Part shown: positions 21,927 through 31,253 of the stretch, in pieces
Layout of the letters: each line of letters starts with the position of its first letter
Numbering within the stretch: position 1 is the first letter of the stretch
Source of the DNA: Nymphaea colorata
Taxonomy: Eukaryota; Streptophyta; Magnoliopsida; Nymphaeales; Nymphaeaceae
Direction of reading: 5' to 3'
Assembly: GCF_008831285.2 (NCBI RefSeq)
Contig: NC_045150.1
Location: 12,569,868 to 12,629,867, forward strand
Length of the DNA stretch: 60,000 nucleotides
Made by a program: the position numbers and the translations under genes
The notes under the pieces: generated by a model
Database searches by the model: none
Told to the model about the DNA's origin: nothing
The model's input: the letters and a program-made list of their open reading frames with translations, nothing else

Positions 21927-24900
21927 ATATATATATACATATATATATATATATGTAATATATATATATATATATATATGTGTGTGTATATATATATATG
22001 CTACATATCGATATATATGTAGAGAGAGAGAACAGTACCATTCCCGAAGTTTATCGGACTTGGGCGTCTTCTGTATTTCAGGATGGCAATAGAGAATGTA
22101 ATCTTCTCCCTTCAGTGGCGGGCAGGCCCATATGTAGCAGCTAGTAAATCCTCGGTTCTTACAGTATTCAAGGTAACCAATCTGCTCATATATCAGAAAA
22201 AAAGTTATCACTGCTTGTTTTTCTAAAGATCAAACAGAAGAGCAAATACATTCACAGCCAGGCAAAACTAATCAACTAAAAAGGTGAAGATTATCAAAAG
22301 TTCATCAACATGTTTTAGTCAATACCAGTATTTCATGATAAACAAATGTACGAAGTGCCTCCCCTGTCACAGCTCTAATTTCAGGTCTGAAGTATTTCAC
22401 TGAATCAAGATAGGAAAGATAAACTCGGCGCTGATTAGGAAATGAACATTCTGAACCAAATTCTTGGACATACATGCCAAAAAGGCAAACTTCAACCCCT
22501 TCAATTCTTTGGAACAGCAAAACAGCCTAAAGGAAACAGTGACAAGGCTACTGTCAGCATTGGGTAAATAAAACGGTGCCATCAATAAGGTGCACAACCT
22601 GAGCGAAAAAAAGGGAGAAAGAGAACATCTTTTGCATATATGTAACCCGAGAAAAAAAAGGAAAAAAATAGACACCTTTGATTTGTATGGGAATTCTGCA
22701 GGATAATTTTCTTCTTGGAAAATCTCCAGAAACCGTTGTTTTACTTCCAATTTCTTGTCGACAGATGATACAACTCTAACAACAAGACCTTCAGCTCCTG
22801 GAACCTGAAATGAAGAGCAAAACCAATGAACTCACTAAACCAAAAAAATCAGATGCCATGATGCTTTGAACAAAACAAGACTACTGAAACTTCGGAGACC
22901 AGCAAATGTATATAATAACTCCAGTTGTCACCTTGTAACCACAGCAGCCAGAAGCAGGATGAATGAATGAAGTTAACCATCAGCATTTATGGAAAAATAA
23001 AATCAAAGAGTTCCAGACATTTTTACTTGGTTAAATGCAGACATACCAGTGATCGCAGAAGTTCGCACACAAATATCATCCCAGAAGAAATAACAAACAA
23101 TAAGCTCGCAGAATAGTATGGCAAGTCTACAGCTTGCAACTGGTGATATAATAAGCATGAGTAAAAACAAACAAATAAATATAGATTTCTGTAAGGGAAG
23201 TTTTCTTCAACCCTCCAATAAAAGGAGCTTTCAGGCCCCCATTTCTCTCTCACACACACACATTCCATCAAATTCCTTTTATTTTAACTTTTTTATTTTT
23301 TCATGACGTGTTCTCCTTTTCCTTTTTAATTTCTTGTTGCTCAGCCTCTATAGCCATTAAAGGCCCAAAAATCCAGCTTTCTATCTGTTGGATAGAGTCC
23401 AACAGCTAGAGAAGCTATTGCTTCTCTATAAATACGGGATTGCAGTCCCCCCTTGTGTGATTATAGATTCTTTGAAGCTTTGCCTGGCATATATTTAGCT
23501 TCTTTTATGTTTTTTACTGTGCTTTCATGCACATTGAGTCTTTTACAGCTCTTATGATTTTGTGAGTATCCCTTTTAGTAAGAATTGGATTTATTCAATA
23601 TAGATTTTTACTTACATCTTCTAATTTACATGGTATCAAAGCTCAAAGGTCCTCCCACTGCAAGTATTTGTTAGTTTGAGATAACATGAGCCCTAATACT
23701 ACTCATAGATGGCTGTCATTTTGAAAACGTTCCTCGGATCTTTTCTTCTTGTCACCATCGGAGTGTTGGGTGCAGCTGGCCAATTCACTTTTCCACATTG
23801 CTGATCAAAGTTGGTTTTCTCTCTGGGGGCGACCCAAATAAACAACACTCTAATATAGGTTTCTGCAATCTAGCTGATTCTTCAGTTTCATAGAGATGCA
23901 AAAAGCAATAAACTAATTTTTCTATCCACTATTGAAGGTTAAATATCAAATTGGATGAAGAGTCTTCTAAAAGACAAGGAAGATCTTCTTCCAAAACCAA
24001 TGAAGTTTTGGTATGATATTAAAAAGTACTCATATAGCTAGAAATTACACATTTTATGAGCAAACCAAGTAGAGAGATATTAATCACCAAGAAGTTCACG
24101 AAAAGTTTCTTAAGAACACCATATAAGTTGCAGAAGGGATACTTTGTTAATTTACTCTAAGAGGTCTGATTTTGTCTGTTACACCTAAATGGTCTCAACT
24201 CACTCTCAGAATCATATGTGTGTGTATGAATTCTATCAAACTCCTTTTGTTGTAATTTTATTTTTATGATGTACCCTTTTCTTTTTCTTTTGTTTTTTTC
24301 ATATTTTTTGTGTACAGCCTATGTAGACCTATGTTGTTAAGGTGTCGCCTAGGCATGGATTAGGAACCAGTCCACTCCTGTCGCCTAAGTCCATCACTTA
24401 GGCAATGGGTGTGGTGCCGGTGCCTAGGCACACCTAGGCTGGACTAGGCGCCAGCAGGACTAGTCCATGGGAAGGTATGTACCTGTGATTTATCTGTTAT
24501 AATGTATATTATATATTTACATGTACAATCTGAATAATGTATATTACGTGTTGTATATTAATGTCTTATAAACATATATTAGTACAACCTGAAGCAATTT
24601 TTAAAGTGGTGCCATCTGCAGTTGAACCTGTTATAATGTTATATTATATGACTAATTTGTACAATCTGTTATATGTACAATCTGTTATAATGTATATTAT
24701 ATGTAATATGTACAATCTGTTGTAATGTATATTATATGTACTGATTTGATATGATTTTTGCTTGAAATGATTCAATGAAATAGTCTATAAGGTTCTATAT
24801 AAAATGGATTTCAATTTTCAATTCATAACAGGATATACTACAGTTATTTACACCAGAATTCATATTTAAAATTTCTATTGCAGTAGAGAACCAGTTGTTT

Positions 24901-27900
24901 TAGAGTCGGGAAGTTTTAGGTATGTGTCTGGAATTGGATTCTGACAGGATCTCATCCTAAGAAATGCAAGCATTGTGTCTAGTATGTAAACAAGAATGGC
25001 GTGTCTTCTTTTGTGTATCAAACTAAGGCATCGGTTAGAACAGTACAAAACAGTTTTCCAGCCTCTAGTATGTAAACAAGCTGGAAATGTATTGTTAGTT
25101 TGTCATGTAAACAAGAACAGAACAGTTTTTCATGTTTTAATTTTTGGCTTTACTTACAAAATGTAATCATTCAATTAGAACAGAACAGAACAGTTTTTCA
25201 TGTTTTACTTTTTCCCTAGGCATGTATGTGTTACTGGTGATAGGCACATCTAAAATAGAAGCTTACAGTTCAGTCACTAAGTACATAATTTTATTACGTA
25301 ATAGTTAACTAACAAAATTAAAAAAAAAAAGGTCGCTTTGTTGTCTAGGTGCTAGGCACTGCCTGGTGCCCAGGCAGCACCTTGGCGCCTTGACAACATA
25401 GATGCAGACATTAGAGGCTCAAATGACTGCATTTCTAGACGTTTTGTAGCCTCCCAACAGCAAGATAAGCCATTTCTCCTATATAAATAAGGGACTGCAA
25501 TCCCTCCTATGTTAATTTAGATTCTTTGAAGCTTCCTTGGTCATATATTCAAGCTTCTTCTATTCCTTTTACAGTGAATGCACAATTCCTTTTACAGTGA
25601 CTTAATGCACATTGAGGCCTTTGCAGCTTTTTAAGCTTTGTGGCTACCACTTTTAGTGAGTTTTATTGGATACAGATTTTATAGCTATAAGACTATATCT
25701 ACAAATTTATGATACTATCTCTATTTTTCAGCAGAAACGCCATCAACAACCTTGAGTGTAGCTGTGTAGGTGTATCTCAAGAACCTAGCACATGCATGAT
25801 GCAAGCTGTAAGAAATTTTATGCATGTGTGATCTACAATGACAACTGAAACAAGGCAAGAATATACGAACCCACCAAACACCAAGAAGAAAATTTCAAAT
25901 AACCTAAATGTACATGCTCATTACAAGGTACCTCATCAAAACTCCTTCCCTGTGCATTAGCCCTTTCCTGTCTCTCATGTTTGAGTCTCTTAAAAAGCCG
26001 ATTTTCAATGTGATCACTAAGAATTGTTCTTGGGAGATCTTTGGCACCCAGCACAGAACTTTGTGGTAAGGGTTTCCTTTCCCCTCTCTCTATCTCTGCA
26101 ATGTAACAATTAGGACATGTATACTCAGCTTGCCCTCCATCATTTCTCCGGCCATTGAAAAGGGCACAAATCTGATGCTGCCATGCTTCACATTTGTCAC
26201 ATTGAACCCACTAGAAGAACCAAATAAATCAGTAAGAAAAAGATGAAACAATAAGGCCACATTCATTTACAAGCACCTCATGAGAAAAAAAGTGCAACTT
26301 ACCCATTCTTCAGTTTCTTCATCATTCTTCTTCTTCTCCATCCGTGCCTTCGGATATGCAACCCCATCAACATCAATGGCATCACTTCGGACCTCATTAT
26401 AACACGGTATGCAAAAATAATGACGTGTATCAGCACTGCCTATTGTGTAGTACATTGCATTACGCTTGATACGAGCACCACAGGTAGAGCAATATATAGG
26501 AGGTGGCTCGAATGTAAGTTTCTCAACAGCACACAGCTGACATGAATTCTCACTCATAGAACGTTCCATGGCTTGGTTCTTTTCAGCTTTTGCCTTACTC
26601 TGTTAATGAAGTACAGAAAAGTGAATTAAAGCACTACAAAGCAACATAATATACGCAAATCTATCATGCAACATTACAAGGAAAATATCACAACTTAAAG
26701 AAAGTAGCTTCCCAAATTTCAGAACAAACAAACATATTTTATGCACATCATTTTTCTATTTTCTGCATGCAAGGTATGCAGCAAATTCTCTCCATATGTA
26801 AAACAAAGTATATAGCCACCCCACATTCTTAGCAAAAGGGTGAATTGTATCAATATCGGATTATTTTGTGAATGTTAATATTTGTGTGTATATCATAAGT
26901 AGCCCACAATTTGTTCCATAGAGAACAATTGGTCCAGTAAGTATTTTACTGGGAGAAAAAGGAAGAGACTTTTCATCACGAAAGTATGTAATATATACTT
27001 CAAATTTTGCATGCTAGGAATCTAGCTTGTAAGCAGAAAAAATGCCATGCACAAACTGCAAGAGATTATGTTCAAAAGTATTGGAAATTTCCTTATAGAG
27101 GCACACAAAATTGATTCTTTCACCTACCAAAGAACCCATTTAACACATGATTAGACCAGAAAAAATATATTACAGTGACTGCCTCACTTGTACTTATGAT
27201 TTTATCATCAAAACAAAAATATTCCACTATCATGTCGGCACTTCACCATTTAAGGCTGCCTCAGGATAGACCCTCTTTCCAATTGCACTGAAACCTAACA
27301 CCTTGTTATCACTAGGGATTACCCCACTGGGAAAACAAGCATCTTAATGAATCCGGATTCGTCTTGAGACAGTTTTTCTTCATCCAAGGGTCATGCATTT
27401 TGATGTATTGGAGATATCTTCGCTGATACAAACTGCATCTTTCATGGTTATCCCAAATGTAATTGCATGGCAGAATAAGCACTGGAATCATTTTAGCTTC
27501 AAAATAGTCAGAAAACAAAAATAAGGAAACAACTACCAATTCAGTAAATACGATGACATGAAACATCAAATGCTCCTAGTAGTATCCAAAAAAGTAACAG
27601 TCACCAATAAATCAAGAACATCAGAGACAGGAAGGGAAGGGAAATGGACTGACCTGGCCAACCCATTGGCGAAGACTAAGAATGTGATCCCTAACTTGCT
27701 CCGGAGTAAAAAGTTCAATCATAGATACACCTTTTACCTTTGGCTTCCCTGTTTTAGTGCTCACTGTATGATCAGCCACAGATCCATGAACATCCTGCCT
27801 CACCTGATCAGCTTCCTTCTGAACTGGGGCATATTCTTGCTTAAAATCAGATATTAAATTATTTGAGGTCGGAGGCTTGATTTCAGATTTCAACATACTA

Positions 27901-30900
27901 GAATTGTCCAAATCGCTTCGACCACTTTCACTTATTCTCTCAGGGCTTCCAAACAGCATGGGTGCATCCATCTTCACTTCCATAACTTCAGATTTAGTAG
28001 GCACAGGCACAGGCACATCACCCTGTTGGCTCCCTTCTAGTTCATCTATTTCTTCTACAGGTGACGAAGATACTTGAACTAACTCTACCTTAGGCTGAGT
28101 GATTGAAGGGGAAGAATGCTCAAGCTTAACTCGTTTCAGTGATAACTGTATAGGATCAGAAGCTTCCAAAATAGAACCAAGAGGGTTAGTTGGCATTTTA
28201 CTTCCATCCACTCTAGGGACTGTCTTCCAAGTGCCATTTGTTGAATTTACATGCCCAGAATCTATTGACTGTTTTGCAGAAACTCTATGCTGAGACACCC
28301 AAGAGCGAACAGGAACACAAAGAGCACAAGTTTCAGAACGACAATTATTGAAATGATCTGTCAGCATTTTGGTTTTATGGCAATAAGTGTATGCACAGTG
28401 AACATCATGGCACTTTTCCATGTGCCTGCACAAATCCTGAGCTCTTGCACAATTTTTGTCTGGACATTTCCCTTTTGGAGCAGAGCATTTCTTAGCATGC
28501 CGCAGGAAAAGTAGCCATCTTCGTTGGTTACTGATCTCTTTCCAACGTGCCCCCAGAGTCCTTCCACCAGCTTCACATAATGTCCCACATGAAGCTTGGG
28601 CCACAGAATAATTTTCTGAAGAAACAATTTTTCCATTTGCAGATCCCTGAGTAGGGAGATGGGGACCTTGAGCTTCATCTTGCTGCATGACTCGGGGACG
28701 GAAGTCTGCTTGTATGAGCTGGTCAGAAGATGACTGATTCACAACAGGAGATCTGATTTCCAGTGTACCCCATTCTTCAGTAACGGGAATGTCTGACTGC
28801 CCAACAGAAAGACCAGTAAATTCATTTTGCAACTGTGCAACTCGCTTTTGCGGCTGCACAATCTGCTGAAATTGATTTGAATTTTGTGAGAATGAATGCT
28901 GCAATTCCTGGGAACTAGATGGTTGGAGCAAATGTGACCCTTTATTCTCAGCTAGGTGACTAGGCTGATATTGGTGCCTCAAATTTGGGAACTGATATTG
29001 ATCAGGTATTTGATTATACAAAGCTTCATTATGCGTTTCCACTTCATGCTCCGGCAATATCTGATTGGCTGTTGTGGTTTGAACAGCATTTGGTGGAAAC
29101 TGAGGTTGCCTCAAGTTCTCATTCTTCAGTAATTGTTGCTGCTGCTGATTTAGTTGCCTCTGTTGAGGCTGATATGGAAATTGCATCTGAGATTGATGGG
29201 GATGCTGCAAAAATTGTTGCTGCTGGGCCCTTTGTAGTTGTTGTTGAGGCTGGAGAAGAAGGTCTCTAGATGTAGGCAGATTCATCTTCATTGAATGATC
29301 AACAGACTGAGACTTAATGCCAGATACCTGTTGAAGTGATGGAAGACTTGATTGTTGAGATTGCATCATAGGGTTTGCCTTCAAATTAGACTGAAGCCCA
29401 AGATGGTTCACATTCTGGTTATTCCCTGCAGATAATGCTGAAAACTATGTGTTAACTTAAACAACTATCATGTCAAACAAACTCAAGTGTACAGCTATTA
29501 CTCCAACTCAAATATAGAAGAAAGGGAGAGGGGAGGGAAGGGAAGACACACACACACACACACATATATATATACACCGAGCGAGGAAGAAAGAGAGAGA
29601 TAGAGACCACTATGCATGATTTGTTGTTGCCTCTGCTGATCAAAATGCTGCTGTGGAGGTTTCTGAGAGTTCACATAAGCAGGAGAACTTAAATACCCAT
29701 CGGCATGTGCAGTCCCACTCATTAACGGCATATTATTACCAAATGTCCCTAACCCACCGTTCAGAACTCCACCAGGAAAGCCATAAGCTGAAGACTTAGC
29801 CTGCAAGCCAGACCTCATCCCCACACCCATGCCCATTTGGCCACCGATGTTTTGCATCATACGGCTATTTTGATTGCCAATATACTGCTTTGGTTGCTGC
29901 ATTTGTGATGCCATAATAGATTCAACACTCGAAAACCCACCGCTAGATGCATTCATGGACGAGCGTGAGTCATTCAATCCAGGTGTAGGGATCATCTGAC
30001 TTGAATGCCTTTGTGTGCCCAATGAAGATAACATGTTGTTCCCAGAGCCAATGGAAATATTGGGAAGTGTTTGCTGATATTCATTAGGTAGTAGTCCTAT
30101 GGAAGCAGATTGCACTAAATCTTAGAAATGTATAAAACAATAAAGGCACTCAAGGTAACATTCAAACTGAAGTTTACCATCACATGAGTTGAAGGTATTC
30201 TGCTGCATTCCACCAACAGACCCATTGGCAGTTGGCAGCAAATTCCCCATGGCAACTGAGTGTGGGATCATCAGGCCAGTATTGGTGCCGGCAGGACTAG
30301 AGTTGTCCATAGAAGAGACTGCAGAATTAGTGCTGGCACTTTGTGGCATACCTGGGGTCGGTATCATGGTCCCAACAACAGATGAAGATGCAGAATTGAC
30401 ATGACCCAAGTGTTGGTTGGTATTGCTAGCTGAGATACGGCTCATAACGTTGGTCAGTTTACGATGCAATATGTTGATATCTGAATATTCTTCCTAATCA
30501 GAACAAAATATGAAATCAATGACATGAACATACAAAATCCAGATGCTTAAGCAATTAAAGATGTAGTTCATATTGCTTTTTCAGCAGGAATACAATGTTT
30601 TGGTCTATGAAAAATTTATGGATGCAATTTGAAGAACCTTAGAAGAAGCATTCCTAAACAACCCCATCTCCAATTTCCTCGCAATGTCAACTAATTTTTG
30701 CCCCCATTCATTCATCTGAGGTTGCCGCCGCAAAAATTTCATACTGCAAGCCAGAGAAATTGCACAACTTAGCAGTACTGCTAGAAATAAGTGAAATAAA
30801 ATCATGACAATTTTAAAAGAAAGCATGAGCTTTTTGCATCAAGAAGAAAAGATCCAAAATATAGGAAATAATATCCACTGGTTGTGGATTTACAACATTA

Positions 30901-31238
30901 AGCAGCTCTTGAGGCAAATGACGAAGCATTTTTCCAAGCTCAGCAAATAAGTGAGGTCAGCCAACAGTATGCTGGTCTTATCAAAGCTCAGAATACAAGC
31001 ATGAAGAAGGAAAATTTGTGCTTTTGATATAAAAATCAACTCACATTTCTTCTGCTACACAGTTTCGAAGGGGATCAATATCAGGATCAGCTCGCCAAGT
31101 ACTTTGCAGATTTCCCAAATTCTGCATTTGGGAAGGAATAGAGCCAACATTTTGCTGAGGTAAAGTAGGCAATGGGGGACCTGCTTGGCTAGATAACTGG
31201 CCAGCAATCTGTCCAGCCATATGTGCTTGTACATTCAT
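7457..31238 (-). CDS. HAC1-like: HAC1-like p300/CBP-type histone acetyltransferase (16 coding exons)
   Basis: Nuclear transcription co-activator that transfers acetyl groups from acetyl-CoA to histone lysines. Coding exons, from the start codon: 31,238-31,045; 30,743-30,638; 30,493-30,178; 30,114-29,608; 29,425 (or 29,437)-27,654; 26,599-26,303; 26,210-25,932; 22,804-22,676; 22,526-22,326; 22,181-22,039; 21,456-21,144; 20,888-20,746; 14,021-13,943; 13,803-13,411; 7,869-7,652; 7,571-7,457. All introns are GT-AG and every junction keeps frame, giving about 1,734 or 1,738 residues; Arabidopsis HAC1 is about 1,700. Order: conserved start MNVQAHM, Met/Gln-rich region, TAZ1 (about 677-751), Cys-rich/PHD block, CBP-type acetyltransferase domain, two ZZ fingers, TAZ2, and an Arg-rich tail ending VAANNA. 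No inactivating lesion was found, so it appears functional despite about 18 kb of intron. Exact limits of some exons are inferred from splice consensus. Confidence 0.93.
8640..8850 (+). pseudogene. Cytochrome b5 first-exon fragment inside HAC intron 14
   Basis: From ATG at 8,707 the frame reads [20 protein letters not shown] and continues with [15 protein letters not shown] and GGDD, ending at about 8,847. This is the N-terminal heme-binding part of plant cytochrome b5, an ER-anchored electron carrier for desaturases and P450s. The diagnostic HPGG motif, which contains an axial heme-ligand His, is HLGG here. Homology stops abruptly after 47 codons. The rest of the heme pocket with the second ligand, and the membrane tail, are absent, so it cannot make a working protein. 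It lies antisense to HAC. About 65 upstream bases may be part of the captured 5' UTR; this is a guess. Confidence 0.75.
9076..9481. mobile_element. Mutator-like MITE, 406 bp, nested in the decayed copia element
   Basis: Perfect 11-bp terminal inverted repeats, ATAGTCACAAA (9,076-9,086) and TTTGTGACTAT (9,471-9,481), are flanked by a perfect 9-bp direct repeat GGGTCAAAC (9,067-9,075 and 9,482-9,490). Nine-base duplications are typical of Mutator-superfamily transposition. Removing the element and one repeat copy rejoins the copia frame on both sides, which confirms the boundaries. The interior is A/T-homopolymer rich and non-coding. Related copies lie at about 19,846-20,393 and 55,610-55,910. 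Confidence 0.85.
10370..11019. mobile_element. GC-rich-ended TIR element nested in decayed copia RNase H
   Basis: The insert starts TAGGGTTGCATGGGGCCAGG and ends with the inverse CAACCCTA. Its subterminal DNA is rich in GGGCC, GGGTACC and CTCGAC motifs on both sides, with a duller AT-rich centre. It separates the TDA and [10 protein letters not shown] motifs of the copia RNase H region. The TAGGG-type ends resemble hAT MITEs such as 50,766-51,028, but no convincing 8-bp target duplication could be found, and a few codons of the host element seem to be lost at the junction. Confidence 0.55.
11680..13410. other. Remainder of HAC intron 14
   Basis: No gene or defined repeat was recognised. At 13,236-13,318 (minus strand) an open frame preceded by a pyrimidine tract and AAG could be read as a cryptic exon, but its sequence has no counterpart in HAC proteins, and exon 14 joins exon 15 perfectly without it. 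Confidence 0.5.
13411..14021 (-). CDS. HAC exons 13-14: end of first ZZ finger and second ZZ finger
   Basis: Exon 13 (13,943-14,021, 26 codons plus one base) starts [20 protein letters not shown] and completes the first ZZ finger begun in exon 12. Exon 14 (13,411-13,803) carries the conserved stretch [20 protein letters not shown], then the second ZZ finger with its C-x2-C pairs (CNIC, CETC, CNTC) and a DHPHKL end. ZZ fingers are zinc-binding interaction modules common to p300/CBP proteins. The short 139-bp intron between them is GT-AG. Confidence 0.92.
14541..14545. repeat. Target site duplication CAAAG (left) of the intact copia element
   Basis: The CAAAG just before the 5' LTR is repeated exactly at 19,708-19,712 just after the 3' LTR. 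A 5-bp duplication is standard for copia integrase and fixes both element ends. Confidence 0.95.
14546..14787 (+). repeat. 5' LTR of the intact copia element
   Basis: This 242-bp LTR has TG...CA ends and a GA microsatellite (14,658-14,672). It should contain the element's promoter; I see no certain TATA box. It is followed immediately by the primer-binding site. Confidence 0.95.
15141..15907 (+). pseudogene. copia gag, disrupted
   Basis: From ATG at 15,141 the frame encodes a Ser-rich start, then [13 protein letters not shown]-type and later capsid motifs of plant copia gag (UBN2/DUF4219-like). It is interrupted by two in-frame TAG codons (15,396-15,398 and 15,657-15,659), both where Gln codons are plausible (one-base C-to-T changes; inference). 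The region should end in a CCHC zinc knuckle for RNA binding. Only KCTH and a later CWDLH remain, in different frames, so a small deletion at about 15,915-15,930 removed the middle Cys/His positions and shifted the frame. Confidence 0.85.
15908..19471 (+). pseudogene. copia pol (protease, integrase, RT, RNase H), disrupted by frameshifts
   Basis: A 900-codon open stretch carries the aspartic protease motif DSGATHHM (about 16,175), the HHCC zinc-binding part of integrase (about 16,580-16,700), the DDE triad (HSDVWG near 16,757, FRSDNA near 16,942, NGVAERKN near 17,048), and reverse transcriptase with VYVDDM at about 18,490. At 18,643-18,656 a TAATCAT unit is duplicated (7 bp), shifting the frame. 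RNase H continues (YSDADWAG near 18,990) until a one-base loss in the G run at 19,058-19,062. The last frame contains [13 protein letters not shown] and ADILTKAL, and its stop codon overlaps the first bases of the 3' LTR (TGTTGA). Catalytic residues I can see are intact, so the damage is in frame continuity only. Confidence 0.92.
19466..19707 (+). repeat. 3' LTR of the intact copia element
   Basis: This 242-bp LTR is offset exactly 4,920 bases from the 5' LTR, with two substitutions and no indels between them. It is followed by the CAAAG target duplicate at 19,708-19,712. Confidence 0.95.
19846..20393. mobile_element. MITE related to the 9,076-9,481 family, with internal tandem duplication
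   Basis: The left end GTACTGTCACA (19,846) is matched by inverse TGTGACAATAC at 20,159-20,169, 10 of 11 bases. The right half is then repeated in tandem: GGCAAATTTTTAAAAAATTT occurs at 19,946 and again at 20,190, 244 bases apart. Both copies run through GCTGACTTATTT and a TATTATACGTG motif to a TGTGACAA end. AT-homopolymer content and motif order match the 9,076-9,481 MITE. It is non-coding and lies in HAC intron 12 beside the copia element. Confidence 0.7.
20746..22804 (-). CDS. HAC exons 8-12: acetyltransferase (KAT11) domain and start of first ZZ finger
   Basis: Exon 8 (22,676-22,804) starts [14 protein letters not shown]; exon 9 (22,326-22,526) contains FGSEC and [14 protein letters not shown]; exon 10 (22,039-22,181) contains the hallmark [19 protein letters not shown]; exon 11 (21,144-21,456) continues with [27 protein letters not shown] and a Lys-rich stretch [13 protein letters not shown]; exon 12 (20,746-20,888) has [18 protein letters not shown] and the first ZZ Cys pairs. 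The [13 protein letters not shown] and LPYFxGDYWPG blocks are diagnostic of plant CBP-type acetyltransferases, which bind acetyl-CoA here. All junctions keep frame. Intron 10 is almost entirely microsatellite. Confidence 0.94.
21506..22030. repeat. Long compound (TA)n/(CA)n/(TG)n microsatellite in HAC intron 10
   Basis: About 520 bases are nearly all TA, CA or TG dinucleotides, with irregular TATATATTACATATATAATA units in the TA blocks, ending in GA repeats only a few bases from the exon 10 donor (22,038). The 582-bp intron is about 90% repeat. The left (TA)n and right (TA)n blocks and the CA and TG blocks are mutually complementary. Confidence 0.95.
23262..25709 (+). mobile_element. Short non-coding LTR element (TRIM/LARD-like) in HAC intron 7
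   Basis: LTR A is about 23,262-23,630. A PBS-like TGGTATCAAAGCTC (23,631-23,644, one mismatch to the initiator tRNA-Met complement) follows it directly. LTR B is about 24,230-24,328 plus 25,402-25,709, interrupted by a hAT element. The LTRs share a TTCTATCAAACTCC-like start and blocks such as ATAAATA.GGGA.TGCA.TCCC and TAGATTCTTTGAAGCTT, but with many differences, so the insertion is old. The roughly 600-bp interior has no open frame and no gag or pol motif. It is larger than a classic TRIM and far smaller than an autonomous copia, so it is a deletion derivative or non-autonomous family. Confidence 0.75.
24329..25401. mobile_element. hAT-type element, 1,073 bp, inserted in the LTR of the intron 7 element
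   Basis: The ends are inverse: CTATGTTGTTAAGGTGTCGCC on the left, and the right end finishes GGCGCCTTGACAACATAG. Flanking 8-mers ATGTAGAC (24,321-24,328) and ATGCAGAC (25,402-25,409) match at 7 of 8, as expected for hAT. The uninterrupted LTR A reads CAGCCT-CTATAGCC-ATTAAAGGC at the same place, so it serves as an empty-site control. The interior is TA-rich, with repeated TAATGTATATTATATGTA units near 24,500-24,740 and a repeated AACAGAACAGTTTTTCATG segment (near 25,120 and 25,185). No transposase is seen. Confidence 0.85.
25932..26599 (-). CDS. HAC exons 6-7: cysteine-rich/PHD region
   Basis: Exon 6 (26,303-26,599) begins [20 protein letters not shown] and contains the Cys pairs CQLC, CSTC and CIPC. 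Exon 7 (25,932-26,210) begins [19 protein letters not shown] and ends with CPNC, then a basic helix [20 protein letters not shown]. Together they form the Cys-rich and PHD-type zinc module that precedes the catalytic domain in plant HACs. The 92-bp intron separates two adjacent Trp codons. Confidence 0.92.
26600..27653. other. HAC intron 5, no internal feature recognised
   Basis: This 1.05-kb GT-AG intron separates the Lys-rich WVGQ end of exon 5 from exon 6. It is AT-rich. The only notable frame (27,312-27,569, minus) has no family resemblance. Confidence 0.7.
27654..29425 (-). CDS. HAC exon 5: Gln-rich region and TAZ1 zinc finger
   Basis: This is the largest exon (590 codons). Its first half is dominated by Gln runs, typical of plant HAC N-terminal regions thought to mediate activation contacts. 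The TAZ1 finger maps to 28,296-28,520, with [35 protein letters not shown] and CALC ligands. The remainder is acidic and low-complexity, then [20 protein letters not shown] at the 3' end, a conserved stretch before the PHD block. Two in-frame acceptors 12 bases apart (exon starts 29,425 and 29,437) are both consistent with the frame. Confidence 0.93.
29608..31238 (-). CDS. HAC exons 1-4: N-terminal region
   Basis: Exon 1 (31,045-31,238) starts [20 protein letters not shown], the conserved HAC1 beginning. Exon 2 (30,638-30,743) has [20 protein letters not shown], a helical block kept among plant HACs. Exon 3 (30,178-30,493) and exon 4 (29,608-30,114) are Ser/Asn/Met-rich, with the repeated MIPTPG motif (twice) and a Gly-rich stretch. 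The start codon is supported by homology and by an acceptor 15 bases upstream (exon start 31,253). Confidence 0.9.
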
Positions 31239-31253
31239 CTTGCCAAGAAAACA

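Noticed and set aside
21506-22211. Open frames of 111-236 codons on both strands
   Set aside because: They are Ile-Tyr and Cys-Val/His-Thr dipeptide translations of the TA/CA microsatellite. The right edge overlaps HAC exon 10 by chance.
25105-25205. Repeated AACAGAACAGTTTTTCATG units as a possible array
   Set aside because: Only two or three imperfect copies within a hAT element; an internal transposon duplication and nothing CRISPR-like.
28985-29269. 94-codon plus-strand frame opposite HAC exon 5
   Set aside because: Complement of the CAG/CAA-rich Gln region, giving Val/Ala/Glu runs; a shadow frame.
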